64,000 bases of DNA, from the NCBI RefSeq assembly GCF_014839805.1, contig NC_051140.1:7399826-7463825 (forward strand). The letters run 5' to 3'. Made by a program: the position numbers and the translations under genes. Source of the stretch: Manduca sexta (taxonomy: Eukaryota > Arthropoda > Insecta > Lepidoptera > Sphingidae). A model generated the notes under the pieces. It had not been told where the DNA came from and made no database searches. It worked only from the letters and a program-made list of their open reading frames with translations. This document shows positions 10,480 through 21,451 of the stretch, one piece after another (the stretch's first letter is position 1; every line of letters begins with the position of its first letter).

Positions 10480-10699
10480 TCTATCTATAGATATTATAAA
10501 ACAAATTCCTAAAAAGCTGTCTGTCTGTATGAGTTCGATTTTCTCAAAATGTACTGAATCGATTTCTTTGAAATTTAACATGGAGATAGTTTAAGACCTT
10601 GGGAAGGTTATAGGCTACTTCATATCCCGAGAAAATATATAACGGGACTTTTATCCCGGAAAACTCCTTTACGCAGGCGAAGCCTCGAGCAAAGACTAG
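10480..10699 (+). mobile_element. Short Helitron, family F variant 2
   Basis: Bounded as A|TC at 10479/10480 and CTAG|T at 10699/10700. The interior has ctgtctgtctgtatgagttc and catggagatagtttaagacc, then the subterminal hairpin cgcaggcgaagcctcg. Non-autonomous, 220 bp. Confidence 0.7.
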
Positions 10700-10714
10700 T
10701 TTTTAATATAATTA

Positions 10715-10990
10715 CTGGGTGTTGCTCATGCTTCGCCCGCGTAAAAACCATCCTCGCTTCAAAAGTCCTCAAAGCATTGTAGGACGCCAGCGCCATCTAC
10801 TTAAAAATAACATAAAAAAGCAGTTTCCCGTGGGGGCTAATAAACGGGATAAAAAATAGTTTATGTGTTAAGTTAGGAAATCGTCTACCCGTATGCCAAA
10901 TTTAATCCAAATCGATCCAGTTGTTTCTGCGTTTAGTTCTGACAAATACACAAAAATTTTCACAAACTTTAGCATTAATAATATTAGCGA
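10715..10990 (-). mobile_element. Helitron, family F, opposite orientation
   Basis: Minus strand: cgctaatattattaatgcta, ggatcgatttggattaaatt, catacgggtagacgatttcc, atggcgctggcgtcctacaa, then hairpin cgcgggcgaagc and an end CCAG|T (CTAG with one change). It lies 15 bp from the 10480 copy, tail to tail. Confidence 0.65.
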
Positions 10991-11897
10991 ATAAATAAAA
11001 TATGGATAATTATAAAGTATCGTGCTGAAGTACATTATGAAACCTAGATTGGATTGACTTTGTGTATTGTCCTTTAATTTGTACTCTGTTTTAAAACAAA
11101 TAACACCATATTCCTTAAAAATATACAAATAAAAAAAAACATAAGAATATTAAAAGTGAGTATAAGGATTTCTTAACTTAAAACAAAGGTGAGTGCACAC
11201 GAGGTCATTCGCCGTGTAACCAGTGACATAAGTGAAATTTTAGTTCATGACCAAATCTTAATTAAAATACATATCTAAATTGAAATAATTTGTTTCATAA
11301 CACGCGTGTTGTGATTTGTGTTCGTGTATTAAATAGAGCCTGAATTATGATTTTCATAATACAATGGCTATTTCGGGATTAGCCTATGCGCAATGTCCTG
11401 TAAATGCAATATTTGAAAATGGAATGTGGTTTTAATTACAAACGCAATTTCGTAAATGTACCATATGACTATTATAAAACTAGCTAATTGGTTTTTTATA
11501 TCTTATTTTTTTTTAGTTTATTTTGCATATTATTTTACTTTCGCCTCGTTTGAGTTTATGGGTGACCGAACCGTCTCGGAATCGGATGAATAAATTTTCC
11601 TCTGTGCTTTTATTGGACTGTTTTTCAACTGGTCTTACATTATGCTATGTCCGCTAAAGGTGATGTTTATAAAACCTGTACCATAGATTTATTTGTAATA
11701 AACAATCATTCTTATAACTCAGATTTATAGAATCGTCCAAATCATTTCTTTAAGATAACAATAATTTGATACAAAATAAACATGATTATAAAAAATATAG
11801 TCACTCTGTAGACAATGTCTTCGGCAAGAATGGGCCCGCGCGACTGAGGTAGGGGCACTGCCTTACAGAAAAAACTAATATTAGGACATTATTTTAA

Positions 11898-12190
11898 TGT
11901 TTTGAATGACGAGACGAGCATGTCGTTCGCCTGATAGTGAGCGATACGGCCACCCATAAACAGTAGATATACCATCCAACACGTATTACAAAGTATTATT
12001 TGGTAACCACTGCGCTCCTCATCCTGAGACATGAAGTGTTAAGTCTTACTATATCCAGTAGTTCACTGGCTACAATATCCTTCAATTCGGAACACAACAG
12101 TGACTATACAGTGCTGCTTGGCCGCAGAAACAAACATTGCGATGGTACCTACCCAGGCGGAGTCGCACATAAGAGAGACCTACCACCAGT
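11898..12190 (-). repeat. LINE 3'-end, family B
   Basis: Minus strand begins actggtggtaggtctctctt and contains ccgcctgggtaggtaccatc, agcactgtatagtcactgtt, aggatgaggagcgcagtgg and the tail cgcctgatagt complement. Full family length. Confidence 0.7.
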
Positions 12191-12647
12191 AGAGAACACG
12201 TAACTTCAACACCTTAACAGTTCCCTTACTGTATCGTATAAGAACATTACTTCGTCGCCTTATGAATTTCCCAAAAACAAAACATATGATCGCGAGTTAG
12301 TGAAGTTACAAAATTATGTGGAAACTTAACCTTGCTCGGAGTGGTCCACCTTGGGCCCTGCAATCAAACGGTCACTGTCGCGGCCCACTTTTGTGGATCT
12401 TAAGTCGTTATGATATATTGACCCTTAATTTGAAGATTGATAAACCGTCCCCAATTCTTTTAGTATTAAATTTCGGCAATTTTATGGTACTTTTTATTGG
12501 TGATATCCCTGAACAATGAAGATCTACGGTTTATTTTATCGGAAATAAGACGCTTTAAGTAGCAGTTTACATACGTATTATAATTATTCAGCATGTACTT
12601 TTTACATATTATATAATACTAATATCAATCCCGTTTTGTATACAGTC

Positions 12648-12885
12648 CTATTGCTGGGGGATTAGGTCTTAGTCCACTATTCTAGCCTAGTGCGGATTGG
12701 TAGACTTTACACACCTTCAAACTGCTAATAGAGAACTTCTCAAGTGTGCAGGTTTTTCCTTCACCGTTAAAGCAAGCGACAATTCACAAAGAATACACAC
12801 TTAACTTTAAAAAAGTCACAGGTGTGTGCCCTTAGGTTATGAACCTGCGGACATTCGTCTTGGCAATCCGTTCTGTGGAACGGGT
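12648..12885 (-). repeat. SINE A partial copy, left arm of an inverted pair
   Basis: Minus strand has the head region (gacgaatgtccgcaggttca) and body to ggactaagacctaat. The 3' tail is missing, and the extreme 5' end runs into gtggaacgggtgt, which switches orientation. Faces the plus-strand partial copy at 13001-13195. Confidence 0.65.
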
Positions 12886-12886
12886 G

Positions 12887-13000
12887 TAATAATTATTTAT
12901 AATTAATTAATTTATAAATAATTATTTATAATTAATTAATTTATAAATAATTATTTATAATTAATTAATTTATAAATAATTATTTATAATTAATTAATTA
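12887..13000. repeat. 29-bp A/T tandem repeat, about 3.9 units
   Basis: Unit aataattatttataattaat plus taatttata, repeated head to tail with almost no variation. Each unit holds two interleaved perfect palindromes, tataaataattatttata and ataattaattaattat. Pure A/T and able to extrude cruciforms. It sits exactly between two inverted SINE pieces. Confidence 0.9.
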
Positions 13001-13195
13001 ACGGTGAAGGAAAACATCGTGAGGAAACCTGCACATCTGAGAAGTTCTCTATAGGAATTTCGAAGGTGTGTGAAGTCTACCAAATCCGCACTAGGCCAGC
13101 GTGGTGGACTAAGGCGTAATCCCTCTCAGTAGTTGAGGAGGCCCGTGCTCAGCAGTGGGCAAGTATATAATACAGGGCTGATATTATTATTATTT
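13001..13195 (+). repeat. SINE A 3' portion, right arm of an inverted pair
   Basis: Starts abruptly at acggtgaaggaaaacatcgt and runs to the tail atacagggctgatattatta. The pol III head is absent. Very close to the family consensus. Confidence 0.75.
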
Positions 13196-13651
13196 ATTAA
13201 TTAATTATGCATTGTTGGTCCAATAATTGTTTATGTTATATAGGATTTTGTGTTTTTAATTTTTTATCTTTGTTCCAACAATAAACTTCTTTCTTTCTTT
13301 TCTTTCTTTAATTATATTCGATATTGATACTAATTATATTAATCTGATTTTTAAATTGAGGTAACAATATCAAAACTATCATTAATTTAACAAACATAAA
13401 ACATTGCAAAACAAATACCCTATCCTGCACGAACAGAACACATTTCAATAATTATCATCGGAAACAATTAAACACGTAACACAGGTATTGTGTCATTGGC
13501 AATCACGCAATGTGGCTATATATCTGCGAATATGAAACTAGCTTCCTACGAAGCTACGGAAGATTGTTAGCATCTATAATTACATTCGGATGTGCTGGTT
13601 ATTCTGATTTATATTTGTGAATAATGATTTTAAAACAAAGTAATGGTCGAA

Positions 13652-13958
13652 GGCGGCGATAGTTTAGTTGGGAGTGATTTGGACTTCTGAGACGAATGTC
13701 CACAGGTTCAATATCCAAGGACCTCCGAGTTTTCTTAAGTTATGTGTGTATTCATTATTAATTATTACTTGTTTTGACGTTGAAAACATGAGGATATCTG
13801 CACACCGGAGAAGTTCTGTGTAAGAACTATGAGTGTATGTTAAGTCTGCTAATCCGCACTAGGACAGCGTGGTGGACTAAGGCCAAAACCCTCTGAGTGG
13901 TAGAAGAGGCCTGTACCCAGGAGTGTGACAGCAATAATACAGGGCTGATGTTATTATA
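13652..13958 (+). repeat. SINE A copy, diverged
   Basis: Head ggcggcgatagtttagttgg (A box weakened), B-box-like caggttcaatatcc, tail atacagggctgatgttatta. A short imperfect repeat taatggt(c/a)ga at 13641 and about 13957 may be the target duplication. Confidence 0.75.
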
Positions 13959-14583
13959 ATGGTAGATCATGATTATAAAATATGTGAAATATTAGAAATT
14001 AATGCATCTATCTCCCGCGCAGCACACTGTATTTTTATTAAAACTCAGTTTCAATCCTATTACAAGTTTTATTACAACTCCAGTCTCAGTCAGTAGGACT
14101 TTTAACTGACAGACTCAGCTGATAACATACGTCTAAATACAAGCTCAGGCTTTGTTTCTTCAATCGTTCAATAATTTATATGTCCACTTAAATTGTTACT
14201 CAAACAATTCCATACAATCAAATTTTAACCGCCATTGCAACCATATACAAGTTTCTAACATCCAAATCACATGGATATTTGAGACACATCATTTGAAGTC
14301 ATGAACAAAGGGTCTGTATCAACAATTATACTTGCTACTGACCCACTGGCCCTTAACATCGGAACATCCGAACAGGTCATGACTGTCGGATTTCCAAGTC
14401 CTTGTACCATAGCGCAATATCCTGACTTGTTGCGTGCTGCTACAAGTATTGTGCAATATAATTATTCTTTTTTCACTACGCCCATGTAAAATGTTCTTAG
14501 GGAATTAAGCTGATTAAATAAATAGGCAATAGAGCTACTGATGTTAATGTACAGTTGTATTTTAGTGACATCAGTTGCAGATG

Positions 14584-14765
14584 TTTGGGTCGGATGAAAT
14601 GATATTTGGTTTTTCTACTTAGTGTCATCCCGGAGTCTGGAAGTTGTGATCGATAGGCGAGAGGCTCCTCCCCTATCACATCATGGGACGGAATACGCGC
14701 GGCGGATAGTGGGTGGGATTAGTTGCGGCAATGCCTACAACACCGGGGAATAAAAGCATTAGTGT
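14584..14765 (+). repeat. SINE D, 5'-truncated
   Basis: Begins in the body (gggtcggatgaaatgatatt), then tcatcccggagtctggaagt, cccctatcacatcatgggac and ccggggaataaaagc. The tRNA-like head is missing. Confidence 0.65.
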
Positions 14766-15534
14766 CTTCTTCTGCCAGCTGCAGTGTAGAAGCTTTCTGT
14801 TCTCTTTAAATAATCTAAGATACTATTTTAAAATTTATTTCAGCACAGGAGCGGGAGGCGGATATACTAAGATTAGGCGGTAGGGTAGTAATTCATGATT
14901 GACAGTTAATAGAAAACATATTTTTTTTCATAGTAATTGTGTTGTTTGCTGTAAGAACTTCCTAATTATATATCTTTTTACCGCGCTTTTTGTTTGTTGA
15001 TGTTAGCTTCAAAAAATATTGTAAAGCCGATGATGATTCAAGATTCATTATTGTGCATGATTTTGCGTAGTTCCAAATACTATGTTCAATTAGTTATCAA
15101 TAGTAAAAAATAATTTTGTATAGTTGTTTTCCATTAACTATGGGCGAATTTTTGTGGGTAGAAAAACCACTAGACACGGTTCAATTAGAAATATCAACGG
15201 AAAGTTTATAGTGGATAACCAAATGAGAAGTCATCGCTTTTAATTATAAAGGCTGATTTTTCAGGATTTTTAACATTTGGGGTTTCTTGTCTAGGCTCAT
15301 ATTATTTCCTACTGTTTAAAGAACACTGGGCCACCTCATTTTCAAATTTTCTACCAGGTACCTTAATTGCTAATTAATACCTTGGATATAAAAACGTTAA
15401 GGTTTCATTAAAATTAAACTATTTTTCGGATTTTATCGCGATTTTTATTTTTCAATTTTCTCGGGATTAATAAGTTGCATAATTGTAAAATGTAGGTAGA
15501 TATTGTAACTTTGACTTTGCAAATAACCAACACC

Positions 15535-15650
15535 TCAGTCCGCCCCGTGACTATAAAGGCTGCAAATTCGAAAGATCGGGAGATAATTAAAATATAAAAG
15601 AAAAATTGATTAATTTTAATGTCTAACTTTTGCGTAAACTTAAGAAGTCA
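15535..15650 (+). repeat. Foldback family I, right-arm fragment
   Basis: Contains aaggctgcaaattcgaaaga, gggagataattaaaatataa and attttaatgtctaacttttg, a diverged version of the family I right arm. Confidence 0.45.
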
Positions 15651-16411
15651 TTACGTTAACATTTCATTTTGAGCGTCACTTTCAATGTCCTGTTTTTATG
15701 GTCTTTAACATTAAAACTGTTTTGACATTTTCCAAAATCAATTTCACTGATTAAACCAGTAAAATATGAGCTATTGATACAATAAATCTAACGCCTTCGG
15801 CTCTAAAACGCGGAGTCAAGGGCTTTTCTGATGTAATTCATTTAAATTCAAGTATTTCATGCGACGGAGCGACCCTTCTGTTGCAATCATATTTGGTATG
15901 CATATTTTTTAAATTTGTGGGTTAAATTTATTGATTTGTGAAACATTTCTAGAGGCCTAAAGGGTGTGTAAGTTCAAATTAAAATATCGGTAAAAAAAAT
16001 ATGAATATGGTAAATGATGTAAAGCTTACATCATGCCACTGATTCGAGGACTTCTTGAAGATTTTCTGAATTTGTACTCGAGCGGGGCAATGTGAGATTT
16101 TTTATGTGTCGTAATAATTTTGCTTTTTTATTTTTTTTATATATATCTAAAAAATAAAAATACTAAGAAAACAATATCACTCTCTGATAGCGAGGCTCAA
16201 GACCCAAACCACCAGTGGTTATTGATTCAAAGTGAGGAATCTCCTCACAATGCGTGCCGTATCCAACTATACTGCGTTCTGCATTTAGTATTTGACTGAA
16301 CGACCAATTAAGAGCTTCTTATTATTATGCTTATTCTTGTCCAATAACTATTTTAAGTAATTGGAGATATTAACTATCAAATAATTAAGTATCATAGTGT
16401 CCAGTATTATT

Positions 16412-16692
16412 CTACTGGTGGTAATTCTTTCATATGTGAGAGTCCGCCTGGGTAGGTACCACCGCAATGTCTATTTCTGCCGCCAAGCAGCAGTTTGTAG
16501 TCACTGTTGTGTGCTTTGAAGGACATTGTAGCCAGTGTAACTACTGGATATAATAAGACTTAACATCTCATGTGTCAGGATGGTCAGCCCAGTGGAATAC
16601 CAAATAATAACTTGTAATTCAAGGTGTTGGATGTTTCTACTGATCGTATCGCTTACCAACAGGTGAATAAAAATTTCGTGACGTCATTAAAA
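16412..16692 (+). repeat. LINE 3'-end, family B
   Basis: Starts tctactggtggtaattcttt and keeps ccgcctgggtaggtaccacc, ccgccaagcagcagtttgta and actactggatataataagac. The 3' part is shortened (missing the gttcatgggcggtc segment). Ends in an A-rich tail about 40 bp before the candidate ARF-like exon. Confidence 0.7.
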
Positions 16693-16730
16693 AAATAAAA
16701 TCTAGTAATAAACTTGAAAATTCCGCTTAC

Positions 16731-16778
16731 CTCACTAGCATTGCTGTCAAAGTTTTTTAAGAGCGATATTAAACCCAT
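16731..16778 (-). CDS. Candidate first coding exon of an ARF-like (ARL) small GTPase, partial
   Basis: On the minus strand, ATG at 16776-16778 in context gaaacaATGG opens MGLISLLKNFDSNASE. The exon ends GAG exactly at a consensus donor GTAAGC (16725-16730), phase 0. An in-frame TGA lies 10 codons upstream, so this ATG is first. ARL2/ARL3-type GTPases begin MGL-SLL- (Gly2 for N-terminal modification, amphipathic helix) and continue with (E)V-R-(I/L)-LLLGLDNAGKTT. A splice just before that beta strand fits. The P-loop exon would lie at lower coordinates on this strand and I did not find it, so the call rests on 16 residues plus signals. A chance match is quite possible. Confidence 0.35.
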
Positions 16779-16989
16779 TGTTTCGTTTACACGTGATATC
16801 CAAGTTCACGTGTCAAACTTATACGAGGAAGCGTTATTAAAGAATAATCACTGCTGCAGGGTCATACAAAATAAATTAAGTACGCATTAAGCAATAATTG
16901 TGATGTGCATCGTGTTTTCCATATATAATACACAACAGATATTATCTTACTATATATCGTACACTACATACATTTGTCTTATGTTACTA

Positions 16990-17157
16990 TATTTTAAATG
17001 AGAATGTATATTTTTTTGGAGTTAAAAGTTCTGAACGGATTTGGGGGAATTGGACACAGATATATCATGTCCTGTTATCACAAAGACTATAAAAGAAAAA
17101 TATACAGTAGGATTTTTTCTTGGAATAGTAGTCCCGCGGAGCTAGCCGCGAGCAACG
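16990..17157 (+). repeat. Helitron-like fragment, family F
   Basis: Contains ttctgaacggatttggggga, acagatatatcatgtcctgt and a 3' hairpin region gcggagctagccgcgagcaa. The CTRR end is not clear. Confidence 0.5.
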
Positions 17158-17431
17158 CCATGCATAAAATAATTGTTATGTTTTAGTCCCATCCTAATCA
17201 TATTTTATATCACCTTCGTATCTCATGTATGTGTATTGTGTTGCGGAATTTAAGCACACATTATGAATTGGAATCCGAAGTGTCACTACTAAGGCCGCGT
17301 TACAAATTCATCGCATATAGATATTCACCTCATGGAAAGCGTCATGGGTTCTTTGTTTAAGTAGATTTCACTCGCAACGTAACAAGATTTAATTTTATAT
17401 ATATTTTTTATTTTATTGCTTTTAAGTTTAC

Positions 17432-17732
17432 TCGTGGCCAGTGTCTCATATTTGAGAGACCGCTTGGGTGACATCACCGCAATGTCTATTTTTGCCGCCA
17501 AGCAGCAGTGTGTAGTCACTGTTGTATTCCGGTTTGAAGGACATTGTAGCCAGTGTAACTACTGGATATAATAAGACTCAACATATTATTATGTCTTAGA
17601 ATGGCGAACTCAGTGGAATACCAAACAATACTTTCTTATTCAAGGTGTTGTATGGTGTTTCTACTGTTCATGGGCGGTCGCATCACTTACCACCAGGCGA
17701 ATGGCAAGCTTGCTTCGTCATTCAAATAAAAA
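17432..17732 (+). repeat. LINE 3'-end, family B
   Basis: cgtggccagtgtctcatatt start, gagaccgcttgggtgacatc, ttttgccgccaagcagcagt, tactgttcatgggcggtcgc, cacttaccaccaggcgaatg, then a short A run. All family blocks in order. Confidence 0.7.
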
Positions 17733-19782
17733 AAAAGGTTTTTTATTTAATTTTTCAACCTAAAATAATACCGTAAATACTGTGTAATGTGTATTCATTT
17801 TATGATTTGAAATCGAATATAGGCAAATACCAGTGGCAACCTTGTTAAGTAGTTTCATCAGAACATTACTTCATCGGCGTACTTAATAAAAAAACTATAT
17901 ATTTCAGATGTAACACGTAATTTATTCGTTTCAACACATACATTAGATATAAAAAATTTAAACGTATAGTGCAATAATATTACTGTACGTTTCTCTACCA
18001 AAATAAAATAGATTTAGTAGCTTTTGCTTGCTGTACACACATTAGATCTTTACGAGGATAAAATGCCTTAATCTGTAGGTATTTTAGCTACCTAGAAGTT
18101 AATTATCAACGGGTCCGTAGCCAAACCGCCTTTACACAATCGTTCACGCTAAAAGAAAACCAAAAAAAAAAAAAATGTAAATAAATATGGCGACACATAA
18201 GGGGGCGAGCTACATATCAAATAGTGAAATCTCGCTTTCTCCATCACCCAATAAGTGAAACATTGTCTAGCAATGTCTTTTCTTGATTGTGGAACACAAA
18301 TTGACGTTGTAAATTAACAAATATATAAAAAAAAAAATTATGATGATAAGTATATGTCACTTTCATATATATTTATGTTTTTTATTATCGTAAACGATTG
18401 TATCTTTCTTTATACATATTGTATCTTCTTACGTTTTAGATGCGGCCATTGCTCTGTGATTCATTTTACGACTGGCCTCTACACTAGGATGGATTCAAGC
18501 ACTCGCGAAAGAAAATCAGTTTTTAGTTTAATATTATTAAAACTTACGCGATACATATTAAATTATTAGATAGCTTCACGGTTTTACTTACGTTGTTTTT
18601 AGTTTATGTTAGAATTTAGTTTTCAGTCAAAGCTACTACTTGTTCTAAATAGTAATGTTTATGGTCACTTGGAAAAAAAATCGAATGGAGAAATAACTAT
18701 AAAAAAATATTTTTTTACACTTGCCTTTACATGTCTTGTGTATATTCTACCTTTGATTATTTTATTAATAAATCGGACTACTTAAAATGTGTTAAAATAT
18801 TTGTTTGTATATATACACGTTCATACATAAATTTCACAATTAATTATTGAATTCACATGCACAATTAAACGCCAAATTAACATACATAAATCATAAAAAA
18901 ATACATACGTGCAAAGAAAATATCCACTACACAACACATGAAAATCTCTTACTAATTTAATAACCACAAATTAGCAGAGCACATAGAGATACATCAGTGT
19001 ACATTTTAACACTAGACACATCAAATACTCCATACATAACCATCTAACTACAAGTAATCAGTTCTATATAGCTTATAGCTGTTTATTACGCGCGGTGCCA
19101 TAGACTACTGCAGAGTTTTAGAACTGGCGCCTAAAAATTGACGTAGAGGGGGGCGGGACCTTGCGAGGGATTCTAGAAGTTTTTATGCCCACTTTCTATA
19201 AGGTTTCGTTGCATAATCAGAATTCCGAAGGAAACATTGGATGTTATGCATCTACGAGTACTTCTATATAGCTTAATGAACTTTGTAACGTAGTTAGTTT
19301 TGTTGGCATTTGAGTATGTGCAATACTTTTATAGTTGTGTTGTTTTATTTTGTGATTAACAATTTTTATGTACTAAGGTCGGGATGTAAAATAGTAATTA
19401 TGCAACAGATTTTTAGATCATAAGGAATTTTGTACGTATAATTTTTGATGGATTTTTAGAAATCTAACTTCTTATAAAGGAGTATCAAAAATTATTTGTT
19501 TTAATTATTAAGACTTTCAGACTTTGATAGTCTTAGTTATCTAAATGTTAACCTGGTACAAAAAATAAAATAAAATATGTAATCATCCAAAATAATATTT
19601 CGCACTTGTCAATTCTACAACTTTTTTGCTCTACCATCGTACGGGCCAGAGTTGAAAATAAAGTCACCTCTATCAAAACCATAGTTTTTGCAATATGACG
19701 TCTTTGAACTTTGACTTCCTTCGACATCAATGGGCAATGAGATTAAAAAAATAAACTTTTTCTGGAAGTCAACGAAGCAGAG
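17733..19782. other. AT-rich spacer, nothing recognised
   Basis: Two kilobases with no repeat family seen elsewhere in the window and no ORF with recognisable motifs. A small GC-richer patch at 19090-19170 (including ggggggcgggacc) is unexplained. Confidence 0.5.
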
Positions 19783-20124
19783 CTTGGATCATATAATAAT
19801 AATAATAATATCAGCCCTGTATTATATACTTGCCCACTGCTGAGCACGAGTCTCCTCTACTACTGAGAGGGATTAGGCCTTAGTCCACTACGCTGGCCTA
19901 GTGCGGATTGGTAGACTTCACACACCTTCGAAATTCCTATAAAGAACTTCTCAGATGTGCAGGTTTCCTCACGATGTTTTCCTTCACCGTTAAAGCGAAC
20001 GATAAATTCACAAAGAATACACACATGATTTTTTAGAAAAGTCAGAGGTGTGTGTCCTTGGGATTTGAACCTGCAGACATTCGTCTTGGCAGACCGTTCC
20101 ACACCCAACTAGGCTATCGCCGCT
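19783..20124 (-). repeat. SINE A copy, target of the mariner insertion
   Basis: Complete family order on the minus strand: agcggcgatagcctagttgg head, B-box-like caggttcaaatccc, ggaaacctgcacatctgaga, ctgatattattattattatt tail. The TSD cttggatcata is at 19783-19793 on the tail side. Its partner is at 21439-21449, beyond the mariner, so the mariner landed in a TA at the SINE's 5' edge. Confidence 0.9.
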
Positions 20125-20126
20125 TA

Positions 20127-21435
20127 TACCTAGTCTTGCCATAAATATTGTAATAAAGAAAAAAGAAAATTGTTAACTGCAAATAACATTTATTACTTTT
20201 ACAGTGTGTCAGTTTAATACATAAATATAAAACAATTAAAAATATAAAAAGCTTATTCGAAGTGGTCTCCATTGGCTGCAATACAGTCCTTTAAACGATG
20301 AGGCCAGTTATCAATAGAAGCACGCACTCTTTCCATGGGAAAATTCTTCACTGCCAATCGTATAGATTGTTTTAGGGACTCAAATTATCATGGCGTTTAG
20401 AGCAAGCTGTACTCTCTAAAACTGACCACAAATCATAATCCAGCGGATTAAGATCGGGACTAGACGACGGCCAGTCTTCAGCTCTGATGAAGTCCGAAAC
20501 GTTCGATTCCAACCAAGACTGCGTGGACCGAGCTTTATGACCCGGCGCCGAGTCTTGCTGGAAGGACCATACTTGGTTATTGAACATGGTGATGTTAAGG
20601 GGCTTAACTACCTTCTCAAGAATGGTATCTTGATACACTTGTGCCGATGTTTTGATACCTTTTTCACAAAAATATGGCTCAGTCACTCCTTCATAGCTAA
20701 CACCCCACCAAACCATCACTGAAGTCGGATAATGTCCACGTTGCACTCTGTCGACTAATTGGGAAGCTTCCTTAGAGCTTTGAGCATAAATACGGTCATT
20801 TTGTTTGTTAAAATGTTGCTCAATTGTAAAAATTTTCTCATCCGTAAACAAAATTTTTCTGTGACCTCCCTTTGCGTACCGCTTCAGTAGTTGTTTCGAT
20901 TTTACCACCCTATTCTTCTTTAAATTATCAGTTAAGAAATGGCCAGTGCGTCTCTTATAGGCTGCAAGTCCTAAGTCATCTTTTAAAATACGCGACATGG
21001 TTCTAGGTGCTATCTTCATTTCCCGAGATAAAATCTTTTGCTTTCGGACAGGATTTCTTCGAATTCTTTCCCTTACTGCTTTGACCACCTTTTTCGTACG
21101 AACACTACGTGGACGGCCAGATCTTTTCTGTCACAAACAGAGGAGGTCTCATTGTACCTATTAATAGCCCGGTACACAAACATTTTACTAATACCAAGTG
21201 TATGGAGAGTTTTAAAAATTGCATTTGGCTCCATACCTACTTTGTGTAATGCTATCACAGCGATTCGGTTCTCTTTATCACCCCACACCATTTTAATATC
21301 GCAAAATATTTTACAATGTATTGGCGCCAAAATGAGAAAACACAATGAACAATCGTATAAAAATGACAGATTCGAAATTCAAATGTAATATTTTTTTATA
21401 ATTAAGTGTAACAGTATTTATGGCCAGACTAAGTA
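20127..21435 (-). mobile_element. Mariner element, DD37D (maT-type), 1,309 bp
   Basis: Ends are inverted repeats of about 28 bp: the left end reads tacctagtcttgccataaat and the reverse complement of the right end tacttagtctggccataaat. A TA duplication lies outside each end (20125-20126, 21436-21437). The element length is standard for mariner. One transposase gene on the minus strand fills it. Because both ends and the TA duplication are preserved, the element should still be recognised if transposase is supplied in trans (inference). Confidence 0.95.
20253..21291 (-). pseudogene. Mariner transposase, DD37D, two frameshifts
   Basis: Cut-and-paste DNA transposase of the Tc1/mariner superfamily. 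The reading frame starts at the ATG at 21289-21291 (MVWGDKEN), with an N-terminal helix-turn-helix (IAVIALHKVGMEPNAIFKTL, GISKMFVYRAINRY), then RRNPVRKQKILSREM and a second HTH. The catalytic domain has FTDEKIF (first Asp), QQDSAPGHKA (second) and SPDLNPLDYDLW (third). I count 37 residues between the second and third Asp, the DD37D spacing of the maT group. A missing A in the run at 21124-21127 and a missing G in the HDNLE-S region near 20385 break the frame. The rest reads through to a TAA at 20253-20255, about 346 residues if both breaks are ignored. A recently dead copy. Confidence 0.93.
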
Positions 21436-21451
21436 TATCTTGGATCATAAA

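Larger units (their letters stand above)
8937..12647. other. Spacers without recognised genes, 8.9-12.6 kb
   Basis: 8937-9481, 9891-10479, 10991-11897 and 12191-12647 contain no recognisable gene. ATG TCA CG|GTAAGT at 10244-10257 combines a start codon and splice donor, but the flanks are AT-rich and only three codons are involved, so I do not call an exon. Confidence 0.45.
13196..16411. other. Spacers without recognised genes, 13.2-16.4 kb
   Basis: 13196-13651 contains a (TTTC)n run at about 13287-13310 beside aataaa, resembling a LINE 3' tail. 13959-14583, 14766-15534 and 15651-16411 are AT-rich and show no gene. A 62-codon ORF at 14301-14489 has no recognisable motif. Confidence 0.45.

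Noticed and set aside
12887..13000. CRISPR-like array
   Set aside because: Units are contiguous with no unique spacers and consist only of A and T; it is a simple tandem repeat in a eukaryotic genome.
20537..20722. Plus-strand ORF inside the mariner
   Set aside because: It is antisense to the transposase and has no independent support.
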